Shown here: positions 1 to 6,328 of the stretch, piece after piece | Position numbering within the stretch: the first letter of the stretch is position 1 | Layout: the number at the start of each line of letters is the position of its first letter | Assembly: GCA_946615275.1 (NCBI GenBank) | Contig: CAMOHV010000080.1 | Span: 1-6,328, forward strand | From: an uncultured Verrucomicrobiota bacterium | GTDB lineage: Bacteria; Verrucomicrobiota; Kiritimatiellia; RFP12; UBA1067 | DNA length: 6,328 nt | Reading direction: 5' to 3' | Made by a program: the position numbers and the translations under genes | Notes under the pieces: generated by a model | Told to the model about the DNA's origin: nothing | Databases searched by the model: none | What the model saw: the letters and a program-made list of their open reading frames with translations, nothing else

Positions 1-3000
1 CGTGGAAGGCCGCGAGGCCTGGCTCGCCGGAGATGGACGCGCCGAAGAGCGGACGCGGCGCGGAGGGGTCGGAGAAGTCGTACACCGCGAGGCGGCGGTC
101 TATGCGCGAAGTGACGGCAAGGCGCTTCGTCGCGCGATCGAAGCGCGGGATGCCGCTCACCGACACGCCGTCGGCCGGCGGCAGCGGCATGAATGTCCAG
201 CGTCCGTCCTCCGTCTCGGCGTCGCCCTCTCCGGGCCTCAGCGTCTTCACTGCGGCGCCGCTTGTGCAGATGAAGCCGTCCTCCCATGCGCACACTCCGT
301 TGTAGAGGTTGAGCTTGTTGCGCCCGGTGCGCCGCGCCAGGACGGGACGCTCGCCGCGGAAGTCCCACCACTCCAGATGCTTGTTGGCGATGGAGATCGC
401 GTACATGCCGTCCACAATGCGGTCGGCGGCGAAGTTGTCCCAGCGTGGCGTGCCCGATGTGCGGCCGGCGACGGAAGGCGCGTCGAGGTCGGAGAGGTCG
501 ATGAAATAGTAGCCGGTCTGCCGCGGCGACGCACAGAGCCAGCGGTCGGAGAGCGGCCAGACGTAGAGCGCGAGCGAACAGTCTTTCGAGAGATTCTCGA
601 TGCGCGAGAGCTGCGTGAAGCCCGCCTTGCCCGCGAGCGAGTACACCCCTACTCCCCCCAGCCCCTCGGCCACGTAGACTCGGTCGCCCAGCACGCCCAC
701 GTCGAAGGCGCCGTCGCCCGACGGCGCAAGCGAGCCGATCTCCCTGAAGCCGCCGTCGGATATCTCCAGCGCCTTCAGCCCGGCCGGCCCGCAGGCCGCG
801 TACGCCACATCCCCCTTCACGGCCACTGCGTGCACCTGCACGCGCGCGGGCGGCGTCCACACGCGGAACTTCGCCGCGTCCGTCGGATAGTCCTCGCGAT
901 GCTCGGGATGCGAAGGCGGCTCGCCGCGCACGATCCCCTCCGGCACGACGCCCTCCACCGGCACCGCGCACGCGCCGTATTCAAGCGCCGTGACGTAGAC
1001 GCATCCTCTTCCAAGCGCGACGGAGGATATCGAGCGCGAGGGCCAGTTGGGATGGCGCTCGGCGTCGGGCAGAAGGAAGCGGTCGACCACCGCCGGCCTG
1101 CGCACATCCTTGAAGTCGACGCAGAAGAGTCCGTTGCAGGTGTCGGCCACGAACGCGCGATTGCCGGAGACGCGCGGCGTCCAGAAATCCGGCCCGCGCT
1201 GGTAGAAGCGCGGGAAGTCGCAGCGCGAGACGCGCTTCGGGGCGGCGGGGTCGGAGATGTCAAGGATCTCAAGGCCGTGTCCGCGGCCGAAGAGCGGGCC
1301 GTCCGCGCCGTCCTTCTCCGCATCTGGCGGGAACTCGCGGCGGAGGGCATGATGCCCAGTCGCCGCGAAGAGCAGGTCGCCGCGGATGTCGATGCCGTCG
1401 CCGAAGCCCTGCAGCTCCGCCGCGGCCACTTGCCTTATGGACCGCATGTCGCGCACGTCGAATATGGTCGTCTTCCCCGTGGCCCAGTCGCCGGAGTAGA
1501 GGAAGCCGCGCGAGTAGCGCACGCTCTGCGACTCGTCGGTCTTCCTGAGGGCGATGTGCTCGGGACGGTCCGGATCCGTCACGTCCACGAACTCCACGCC
1601 ATGCTGGCGCTGGCCCACGAACGCGACGCCGCCCGCCACGTCCACGCCCGTCGCCACCTCCACGCAGTCGTAGCGCGACCTTACGCGCGGCCGCGCGGGA
1701 TCCGTGGCGTCCACTATCCAGAACCCCGCCTCCCTCGCCGTGACGTACAGCATTCCGTTCTGCACGGCGATCTGGCGCACCGTTCCGAGCCCGCCGACCT
1801 TCCCGAGAAGGCGCGGGCGGAGCGGATCTGCGGAGGTGTCGTGGATGGATATCTCCGATCCCGCGCCCACGTAGAGGAGATCGCCGTCCACCGCGAGCGC
1901 CATTCCGCGGCTGTCCACGCCCGCGAGCCCAAGGGGCTCTCCGAACACCTTCCCCGCGGCCGGGGCGGCGGCGGGCGATGCGGACGACGGGAAATCAAGC
2001 CAGCCGCACTTCCACGGCTCGATGGAGGGGATGGTCGCGAACGTGTCGGCGCCCTCGCGGCGGATCTCGATCTTCTTCGTCTCGCCGCCGGGGCCGTTCC
2101 AGCGGGCGTGCGCGGCGGCGGCGGGGACGCCGCGTAGCCGCACGCGCGCGGGGCGCTGGTCGTCGATCGAGACGTTCAGGACGAGCAGCGAGCGCAGTTC
2201 GCCGTCCGCCGCCACGCGCGGCACCGCGAGCGCGCGCACTGGATCCTCGAAGAGGACCGGCATGCGCCCGCCCGAGACGAAGTCCGCCATGCGGTGCAGG
2301 CGGCGCAGCTGGTCGGACGCGGCGTCCGCCAGCGCGAACCCTCCGCAGCCAAGGATGGCGAAACGCCCACCGCGGGGCGAGGTTCCGCAGATCGTCGACG
2401 CCCCAAGGTCGCCGCCCTTGAAGTCGAAGTACCTGCCGAGGACACGCACATCCGCCCCATCCTGGGGCACTAGCACGAGCTTGGGGGAGCCGGCGCTGCG
2501 GCGGCACGCGAAGCCGGCGTTGACAGGATCGTCGGTGAAGCGCTCGTACGCGCCCGCCGGGGCCGGGCGCACCTTGAGCCCGCCCAGGAGCCGGTCTAGG
2601 CCGCGCCGCGAGAGGGCCTGCGCGGCCGCGCCCTCGAGCAGCACGCCGCGCGCGAATAGCTCGTCCAGATCCTCGTCGGAGAGAGAGGAGACGTCGGCGG
2701 CGGTGAGCACCGCGGCGCAGGCGCGCCCGGACGGCCCGGTGACGAGCGGAAGTCCAGACGACGCCAGATGGCGCGGCGGGCGCGATGGAATCACATCCAG
2801 GCCGCCGACAAGCGTCCCGCGGTTAAGCTTCTCGTAAGCCTTGAATCGCGGCGCCTCCGCTGCGAGCGGAGCGAACAGCGTCTCGCCGTACCAGTCGGGC
2901 GTCTCGTAGTTGGCGTCCACGATCAGAAAGCTGAGCGAATCCATCCCCATCGCGAGGCACGCGAACGACTCGGCCACGATGCTCCGCGCGGTGCGGCAGT

Positions 3001-3964
3001 TGAACGTCCTGGGGCATGTCTCCACCTCCGGGCAGAAGCTCTCGATGCTCGTGCATTTCTCGAGCGTCTTCATCTGGCGAGCGAGGTGGAACGCCTTGGC
3101 CACCTGGTCGTACGGGTTGTGGTCGGTGTACGCCCCGCCGCCGGGGCGCGAGCGGACAGGGTGCCCGCTCGCCTCCGCAAGCGCGTCGAACACCATGTTC
3201 TGAAAGCCGTCCGCGCGGAGGGCGTGCTGGTATCCCATCCTCGTCTCTGGCGAGACGTCGTGTATCGCCGACGCGATCGTGCGCGCGACGAGCGCGATCG
3301 ACGAGAAGCTGAAGCGCTCCCAGCGGCGGCGGAGCTCCGCGTCGGTCCCCAGCGCCGCCACGAGCGAGACGCGGTCGAACGGAGCCGCCTCCCTTGCGCT
3401 GAAGGCGGCGACGCACGTCTTGCAGAAACATCCCCCGATGTCCTTCTGCGACCATCGCGAGGCCGGCTCGTGGTTGTCGATCCTGAGGTCGTCGTCAACC
3501 CACACCGTGGACGGCCTCCACGCCGCGTAGATGCGCGCCGCCTCCGCCACATACGCGAGGAATCCCGGCTGGCGCGGGCAGCTGCAGAGCCTGCACTCCA
3601 CGCCGCTCGGCCCCGTGAAGCCGCCCCAGTCCTTCGCGGAGCAGTCCTCGAGCGCTGAGATGGAGTCGCCGTGGCCGAGCGTAGCCTGGAACTGGAGGCC
3701 GGGCAGGATGCCGGCCTTGCGGAGCGCCTCCGCCGCCACGCCCTGCCTGCGGCTCTGCTCCACATGCCACGACATGGGCGGAAGCCCTATCCCCGTGGAG
3801 AACCACACCTCGTCGCAGGCGGCGCGGTGGCGGATCAGGTTCTCGGCAGTCTTCTCCCAGATCGGCCCGCCGTCAGTCTGCGGACCGCGGAAGCGCATCA
3901 TCATGAACGGTTCGGCGCCGTATGCGCACGCCGCCGCCAAGACCATGATCATTGCGTATCTCAT
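1..3964 (-). CDS. Exported glycoside-hydrolase-like protein fused to LVIVD-repeat beta-propeller (3' end outside window)
   Basis: One minus-strand frame stays open for 1,321 codons from the ATG at 3964-3962 to the window edge, with no stop. Residues 1-17 look like a short signal peptide (Arg2, then a hydrophobic run ending AAACAYGA), so export is likely. Residues about 20-380 resemble the barrel of beta-galactosidase-like hypothetical glycosyl hydrolases: WVDDDLR at 155-161, a Cys-rich GCFCKTC at 178-184, and an IESFCPEVE segment at 307-315 whose Glu residues could be catalytic. Residues about 385-580 resemble the GATase-like middle domain of such enzymes (SDEDLDELFARGVLLEGAAA near 429). About 590-658 looks like a small beta-sandwich. 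After an Ala/Pro-rich linker (659-670), the rest is a beta-propeller with LVIVD-like blades, for example FWIVDATDPARPRV at 748, VEFVDVTDPDRP at 790 and LEILDISDPAAPKRV at 898. The family match is from memory of motifs; activity and substrate are unknown. The protein could instead be a binding or scaffolding protein with a degenerate barrel. Confidence 0.93.
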   Translation of the reverse strand, partial: MRYAMIMVLAAACAYGAEPFMMMRFRGPQTDGGPIWEKTAENLIRHRAACDEVWFSTGIGLPPMSWHVEQSRRQGVAAEALRKAGILPGLQFQATLGHGDSISALEDCSAKDWGGFTGPSGVECRLCSCPRQPGFLAYVAEAARIYAAWRPSTVWVDDDLRIDNHEPASRWSQKDIGGCFCKTCVAAFSAREAAPFDRVSLVAALGTDAELRRRWERFSFSSIALVARTIASAIHDVSPETRMGYQHALRADGFQNMVFDALAEASGHPVRSRPGGGAYTDHNPYDQVAKAFHLARQMKTLEKCTSIESFCPEVETCPRTFNCRTARSIVAESFACLAMGMDSLSFLIVDANYETPDWYGETLFAPLAAEAPRFKAYEKLNRGTLVGGLDVIPSRPPRHLASSGLPLVTGPSGRACAAVLTAADVSSLSDEDLDELFARGVLLEGAAAQALSRRGLDRLLGGLKVRPAPAGAYERFTDDPVNAGFACRRSAGSPKLVLVPQDGADVRVLGRYFDFKGGDLGASTICGTSPRGGRFAILGCGGFALADAASDQLRRLHRMADFVSGGRMPVLFEDPVRALAVPRVAADGELRSLLVLNVSIDDQRPARVRLRGVPAAAAHARWNGPGGETKKIEIRREGADTFATIPSIEPWKCGWLDFPSSASPAAAPAAGKVFGEPLGLAGVDSRGMALAVDGDLLYVGAGSEISIHDTSADPLRPRLLGKVGGLGTVRQIAVQNGMLYVTAREAGFWIVDATDPARPRVRSRYDCVEVATGVDVAGGVAFVGQRQHGVEFVDVTDPDRPEHIALRKTDESQSVRYSRGFLYSGDWATGKTTIFDVRDMRSIRQVAAAELQGFGDGIDIRGDLLFAATGHHALRREFPPDAEKDGADGPLFGRGHGLEILDISDPAAPKRVSRCDFPRFYQRGPDFWTPRVSGNRAFVADTCNGLFCVDFKDVRRPAVVDRFLLPDAERHPNWPSRSISSVALGRGCVYVTALEYGACAVPVEGVVPEGIVRGEPPSHPEHREDYPTDAAKFRVWTPPARVQVHAVAVKGDVAYAACGPAGLKALEISDGGFREIGSLAPSGDGAFDVGVLGDRVYVAEGLGGVGVYSLAGKAGFTQLSRIENLSKDCSLALYVWPLSDRWLCASPRQTGYYFIDLSDLDAPSVAGRTSGTPRWDNFAADRIVDGMYAISIANKHLEWWDFRGERPVLARRTGRNKLNLYNGVCAWEDGFICTSGAAVKTLRPGEGDAETEDGRWTFMPLPPADGVSVSGIPRFDRATKRLAVTSRIDRRLAVYDFSDPSAPRPLFGASISGEPGLAAFH

Positions 3965-4013
3965 TCTTCGTATTCCTTTCTTTCTACGAACCTCGAACTC
4001 TTGCCCATAGATT
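3962..4013 (-). other. 5' leader and signal-peptide start of the LVIVD-fusion gene
   Basis: Between the start codon and the first intergenic repeat unit lie about 50 bases of leader. I see no convincing -10/-35 pair in it. The promoter is therefore either inside the repeat-bearing spacer or further upstream, with transcription reading through from the lyase gene. Confidence 0.35.
3974..3978 (-). promoter_or_regulatory. Ribosome binding site of the LVIVD-fusion gene
   Basis: Read on the minus strand this is AAGGA within GAAAGGAA, 9 bases before the ATG at 3964. It supports that ATG over the in-frame Met codons 5 and 7, which would also cut into the signal peptide. Confidence 0.75.
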
Positions 4014-4017
4014 CACA

Positions 4018-4042
4018 CAGGATTACAGGATTCCGCAGGATT
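4018..4042 (+). repeat. Outer left arm: three CAGGATT units
   Basis: Exact CAGGATT occurs at 4018-4024, 4026-4032 and 4036-4042. The start-to-start spacing is 8 and 10 bases. These are the opposite orientation of the units at 4298-4329. Confidence 0.85.
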
Positions 4043-4088
4043 AACCCTTAATTCCTCATTTCAATCTCCCACGGCACGTTATGCCTCA

Positions 4089-4112
4089 CGCAGAGGCGCA
4101 GAGAACGCAGAG
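4089..4112 (+). repeat. Inner left arm: three CGCAGAG units
   Basis: Exact CGCAGAG occurs at 4089-4095, 4097-4103 and 4106-4112, with 8 and 9 base spacing. The same motif is found reverse-complemented at 4228-4249. Confidence 0.85.
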
Positions 4113-4151
4113 TTTGAGATATTATCCCACTTGATTGGACACTTATCTGTT

Positions 4152-4168
4152 TTCACCAATTGGGTGAA
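4152..4168. repeat. Small palindrome in the centre of the spacer
   Basis: TTCACC (4152-4157) pairs with GGTGAA (4163-4168) across a 5-base loop. It overlaps the perfect 8-base palindrome CCAATTGG at 4156-4163. It could be a protein-binding site or a weak hairpin. It lacks a following T-run in either direction, so I do not call it a terminator. Confidence 0.4.
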
Positions 4169-4227
4169 GAGGTTTTGGGGAGTTTCTTTCGTCATGACTT
4201 CCATTCTTCTGGATTTATGAAACTTTC

Positions 4228-4249
4228 TTTGCGTCTCTGCGTCTCTGCG
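4228..4249 (-). repeat. Inner right arm: CTCTGCG units (reverse of CGCAGAG)
   Basis: CTCTGCG is exact at 4235-4241 and 4243-4249, preceded by a degenerate third unit TTTGCGT at 4228-4234. Spacing is 8 bases, matching the left arm at 4089-4112. Confidence 0.85.
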
Positions 4250-4277
4250 TTAGAATTTAACTGAGGAGTTTAGGTTA

Positions 4278-4305
4278 ACAGGATTTTCCAATTTCGAAAT
4301 CCTGT
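4278..4305. repeat. 9-bp perfect hairpin within the outer right arm
   Basis: ACAGGATTT (4278-4286) is the exact reverse complement of AAATCCTGT (4297-4305), leaving a 10-base loop. In the transcript of the lyase gene this hairpin would form about 110 bases after the stop. It is not followed by a U-run, so it is at most a 3'-end stabilising or Rho-type structure. It may simply be the result of one CAGGATT unit facing its inverted copies. Confidence 0.5.
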
Positions 4306-4329
4306 GAATCCTGATAATCCTATCCTGTC
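4298..4329 (-). repeat. Outer right arm: AATCCTG-type units
   Basis: AATCCTG lies at 4298-4304 and 4307-4313, with the variant AATCCTA at 4316-4322 and then ATCCTGTC at 4322-4329. The 9-base spacing and sequence make this the inverted counterpart of 4018-4042. Confidence 0.8.
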
Positions 4330-4410
4330 TAAAAACATGGCAATACTGCAATCGTTTCTAAAGAACTCGAACGTCTTCCTCGTTTACATTGTGCGAAACC
4401 AAACTCCAGA
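4330..4410. other. Short 3' flank of the lyase gene, no recognisable feature
   Basis: These roughly 80 bases separate the lyase stop codon from the repeat element. I see no coding frame, no GC-rich hairpin with a T-run and no repeat unit. Confidence 0.5.
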
Positions 4411-6328
4411 CTACTCGCCGTCTGCCGCGAGCTGTGCTTCAAAGGACATCTTCACGGCCGCGCGCTTCACGGGCGCCGCCATCTCGACGGCCAGGCGCCT
4501 CACGTCCGGGTTGCCCGGATTCTTCACGATCTCCTCCGCGAGCCGCCATTCGCCGCCATCGACCGAAACGGCCACCTTCACTCGCCGCCCGCCCTTGGAT
4601 CGCAGCATGAACGACCTGCCGTCCGCGCCCCTTTCGACTTCGCAGTACGTGATCACCGGCACGGCGAAGGCGCCCGGGCTCTCGAAAGACACCTCGTCCA
4701 CGATCTCGGCGCGCATGCGGGAGCGGTCGAATTCAAGCGTCCGCACAAGCGAAAGAAGCCCCGGGATTTCATACGCGCCCTTGAGGTCCAGCGCATACAC
4801 GTCCTTCATGTCGGAGAAATCGGCCTTCAGCACCCTCCCCGCGAAGCGGCGCCCCTGGCTTTGGAGTGTTCCAGCCGGACACGGCACGGGGTGCGCGTAG
4901 GAGCTGAGCACCTTCGACTCGTAGCGGCGCGGGGAGAACGTGCGGCGCGTGTATATCTCGCCGCCGGGGTCGCCGGCCATCTCTTCGCCGTCCAGCATAA
5001 GCGCGTAGGTGCCCACGTCGTTGTGGTTGTGGAGTTCGGCGTTGTGCCCGCCCTTCATCGCGATCGCGAAACGATGCGCGCCAGATGATGGCGTGCGCGA
5101 GATGAGCACCTGCGCGTCGGGGAAGAACGTGCGGAGGGGGAGGGCATCGAGCTGGAACGGGCCGCTCTTCGGCGCAGGCGGCTCTCCGCCGAAAGCCCTG
5201 AGCGCGATCGTCTCGATCGACGCGGAGGCGGCCTTCGATCCGCCGCGCTCCGCGGCAGATTCGAGAAGAGGCGCGTTCAGGGCGTCTGACGACACGATGT
5301 CCGGCCACACCTGCCTGCCCAGCGCGAGAATCGCCGGATTGGGATTGCCTCCGCCGTCCGCGAAATGGGGCGACTTCCCCTTCTCCAGCATGTAGCCGTA
5401 TGGGTAGAGCATGATGTTGCGGTCCTTGGGGTGATTGAGGAAATCGACCTTTCCGCCGGTGGCGTGGCGCACGAAGAGCCCCAGCGACAGCTCGTGGCCG
5501 TAGCCGTAGTTCCAGTAGCCCATGCCCTCGTCGCAGTAGCCGTCCGGCGTGAAGGCGTCGAGGTACGACTCGCGCGTGCGCTCCGCCGCCTCCACGAACT
5601 CCGCGCGCGCCTCGCGGCCCTCAACGATCGCGAGGGCCGTGCGCACCACGCACGAATGGCAAACGGCGTTCCAGTTGTTCGGGAAGGCGAACCACCAGTT
5701 GCCGACGTTGTTCACGAACGGATTCACGCGGTACTCGGCGTCCTGTCCGCGCGCCGTCTTGAGGTACGGCGCGAAGACGCGCCTCGCGATCTCGGCGCGG
5801 ACGCGCTCCTTGGCGGCGGACGGGATGGATTCCCCGAGCCAGTTGAGCGTCGTCGCGAGGAGAAACGCACGCGCTCCGGAAGCGAGGTCCACCGAAAGCT
5901 TGTTGCCGTTGAAGTTCCCAAGGTCCTCGTCGTGGGCCGGGTACGTCCAGCTGCGCTCCGAGCAGATGGCGTCGATGCACTTGCATATCTTCGGGAGGAA
6001 GCGCCCCCTCCTCTCAAGGCATTCGGCGAGCAGAAGGTCCTTGAGCATGGTGGCGCGCCGCCCGAACGGCTTCTCGTAGTGGGCGCGGTCGCCCTTGCCG
6101 ATGAATTCGAGATACCATTCGTCGGACAGCTCCGGGATGGGCTCTGCGAGGGCGCGCTCGCCGAGCTTGACCACCTCGTTGGCCTCCGGGAGGCGCGCGA
6201 GCCGATCCCAGGTCCGCCTGTCATGCGCATACCCGCCCGGCATGCCGGGCTTCTCGGGCAGCATGGACGCTATCTCGCGGATGCGCGCAGGCGACGCGGG
6301 GGGTATGGGCGCCGGGCGGAAGTTGTCC
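4411..6328 (-). CDS. Heparinase II/III family polysaccharide lyase (5' end outside window)
   Basis: The frame ends with TAG at 4413-4411 and is open to the right edge. Numbering below starts at the Met at 6264, giving 617 residues. Heparinase II/III-type lyases cleave uronic-acid-containing glycans by beta-elimination, usually outside the cytoplasm. Residues about 65-360 look like the alpha-helical toroid, with NNWNAVCHS at 196-204 and the Tyr-rich EGMGYWNYGYGHELSL at 246-261. Residues about 375-617 are a beta-sheet domain with GGHNAELHNHND at 405-416 and GDPGG at 431-435. By analogy with heparinase II, His203, a Tyr among 250-255 and His412 are catalytic candidates, and His414, Asp432 and His458 are metal-site candidates. 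The true start is probably upstream: 21 more in-frame codons (DNFRPAPIPPASPARIREIAS) read like mature protein, the Met at 6264 has no clear Shine-Dalgarno sequence, and no signal peptide has appeared yet. The substrate (heparin/heparan, alginate or another glycan) cannot be told from sequence alone. Confidence 0.92.
   Translation of the reverse strand, partial: DNFRPAPIPPASPARIREIASMLPEKPGMPGGYAHDRRTWDRLARLPEANEVVKLGERALAEPIPELSDEWYLEFIGKGDRAHYEKPFGRRATMLKDLLLAECLERRGRFLPKICKCIDAICSERSWTYPAHDEDLGNFNGNKLSVDLASGARAFLLATTLNWLGESIPSAAKERVRAEIARRVFAPYLKTARGQDAEYRVNPFVNNVGNWWFAFPNNWNAVCHSCVVRTALAIVEGREARAEFVEAAERTRESYLDAFTPDGYCDEGMGYWNYGYGHELSLGLFVRHATGGKVDFLNHPKDRNIMLYPYGYMLEKGKSPHFADGGGNPNPAILALGRQVWPDIVSSDALNAPLLESAAERGGSKAASASIETIALRAFGGEPPAPKSGPFQLDALPLRTFFPDAQVLISRTPSSGAHRFAIAMKGGHNAELHNHNDVGTYALMLDGEEMAGDPGGEIYTRRTFSPRRYESKVLSSYAHPVPCPAGTLQSQGRRFAGRVLKADFSDMKDVYALDLKGAYEIPGLLSLVRTLEFDRSRMRAEIVDEVSFESPGAFAVPVITYCEVERGADGRSFMLRSKGGRRVKVAVSVDGGEWRLAEEIVKNPGNPDVRRLAVEMAAPVKRAAVKMSFEAQLAADGE

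Larger units (their letters stand above)
4011..4330. repeat. Composite nested inverted repeat filling the intergenic spacer
   Basis: The spacer between the two genes is built symmetrically. The outer left arm has three CAGGATT units (4018, 4026, 4036) and the outer right arm has the reverse complement, AATCCTG-type units (4298, 4307, 4316). The inner left arm has three CGCAGAG units (4089, 4097, 4106) and the inner right arm has the reverse complement, CTCTGCG (4235, 4243). The units recur every 8 to 10 bases. The central 115 bases (4113-4227) show no similar motif except a small palindrome. No transposase or other protein is encoded. From memory, both motif types occur as dispersed intergenic repeats in many environmental bacterial genomes, but I cannot confirm this here. 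The element is AT-rich against very GC-rich flanks, which fits an inserted or dispersed element. Confidence 0.7.

Noticed and set aside
2..2137. Plus-strand open frame of 711 codons
   Set aside because: It is antisense to the LVIVD region. Its product is dominated by Arg, Ala, His, Glu and Val with no recognisable domain, as expected from the complement of GC-rich codons. The minus-strand frame has clear repeats and runs uninterrupted for 1,321 codons.
2768..3658. Plus-strand open frame of 296 codons
   Set aside because: It is antisense to the barrel and middle domain of the minus-strand gene, with the same Arg/Ala/Glu-rich low-information composition and no start context.
1995..3806. Several minus-strand frames of 100-230 codons between these positions
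   Set aside because: They are out-of-frame shadows of the large gene. They are Arg/Ser/Pro-rich and have no domain of their own.
3925..3930. Lipoprotein signal at Cys13 of the LVIVD-fusion protein
   Set aside because: The residues before the Cys are Ala-Ala-Ala rather than a Leu-Ala/Ser-Gly/Ala lipobox, so an ordinary signal peptide ending near Ala14 or Ala17 is the simpler reading.
4110..4165. Sigma-70-like promoter on the minus strand (GATAAT near 4124)
   Set aside because: No convincing -35 lies at 16-18 bases. In AT-rich DNA a lone -10-like hexamer is expected by chance.
4278..4305. Intrinsic terminator of the lyase gene
   Set aside because: The stem is AT-leaning and no T-run follows in the direction of transcription. 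It is better explained by opposing repeat units.
4018..4329. CRISPR array
   Set aside because: The units are 7 bases at 8-10 base spacing and come in opposite orientations. There are no 20-40 base repeats with unique spacers of similar length.
4304..4900. Plus-strand open frame of 198 codons starting in the spacer
   Set aside because: It begins inside the repeat arm and runs antisense into the lyase C-terminus. The product is Ser/Arg/Thr-rich without a domain, and no ribosome binding site is visible.

Overview
The window reads as a piece of a GC-rich bacterial chromosome. Two large genes lie head to tail on the minus strand, separated by about 446 bases of clearly more AT-rich DNA. Both genes run off the window. 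The right-hand gene (4411 to beyond 6328) lacks its 5' end, and the left-hand gene (3964 down past position 1) lacks its 3' end. The protein types suggest a polysaccharide-degrading bacterium of the Lentisphaerota / Kiritimatiellota / Verrucomicrobiota / Planctomycetota kind. That assignment is inferred from protein style and the repeat content of the intergenic region; no rRNA or other marker is present.

Layout from right to left, in the direction of transcription. (1) At 6328-4411 is a heparinase II/III-type polysaccharide lyase, with an alpha-helical N-terminal half and a beta-sheet C-terminal half carrying the His-Asn-His-Asn-Asp signature. (2) At 4410-3965 is a non-coding spacer. It holds a symmetric, nested arrangement of two kinds of short reiterated motif: CAGGATT-type units outside and CGCAGAG-type units inside, with the left and right halves in opposite orientation. 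(3) At 3964-1 is a single uninterrupted reading frame of at least 1,321 codons. It encodes an exported protein with a glycoside-hydrolase-like barrel, a beta-galactosidase-like middle region, a small beta-sandwich and a long beta-propeller of LVIVD-like repeats.

Because the left gene has no stop inside the window, its frame is easy to miss, and its antisense strand carries a spurious open frame of over 700 codons. The LVIVD repeats, the signal peptide, the Shine-Dalgarno sequence and the conserved enzyme-like motifs all sit in the minus-strand frame, which settles the matter.

The two genes plausibly serve carbohydrate breakdown together, with a lyase cutting uronic-acid-containing glycans and a large exported protein of glycosidase-like build. 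The shared pathway is an inference from adjacency. The 446-base spacer suggests they are not tightly co-translated. I see no tRNA, rRNA, CRISPR array, transposase gene or riboswitch.
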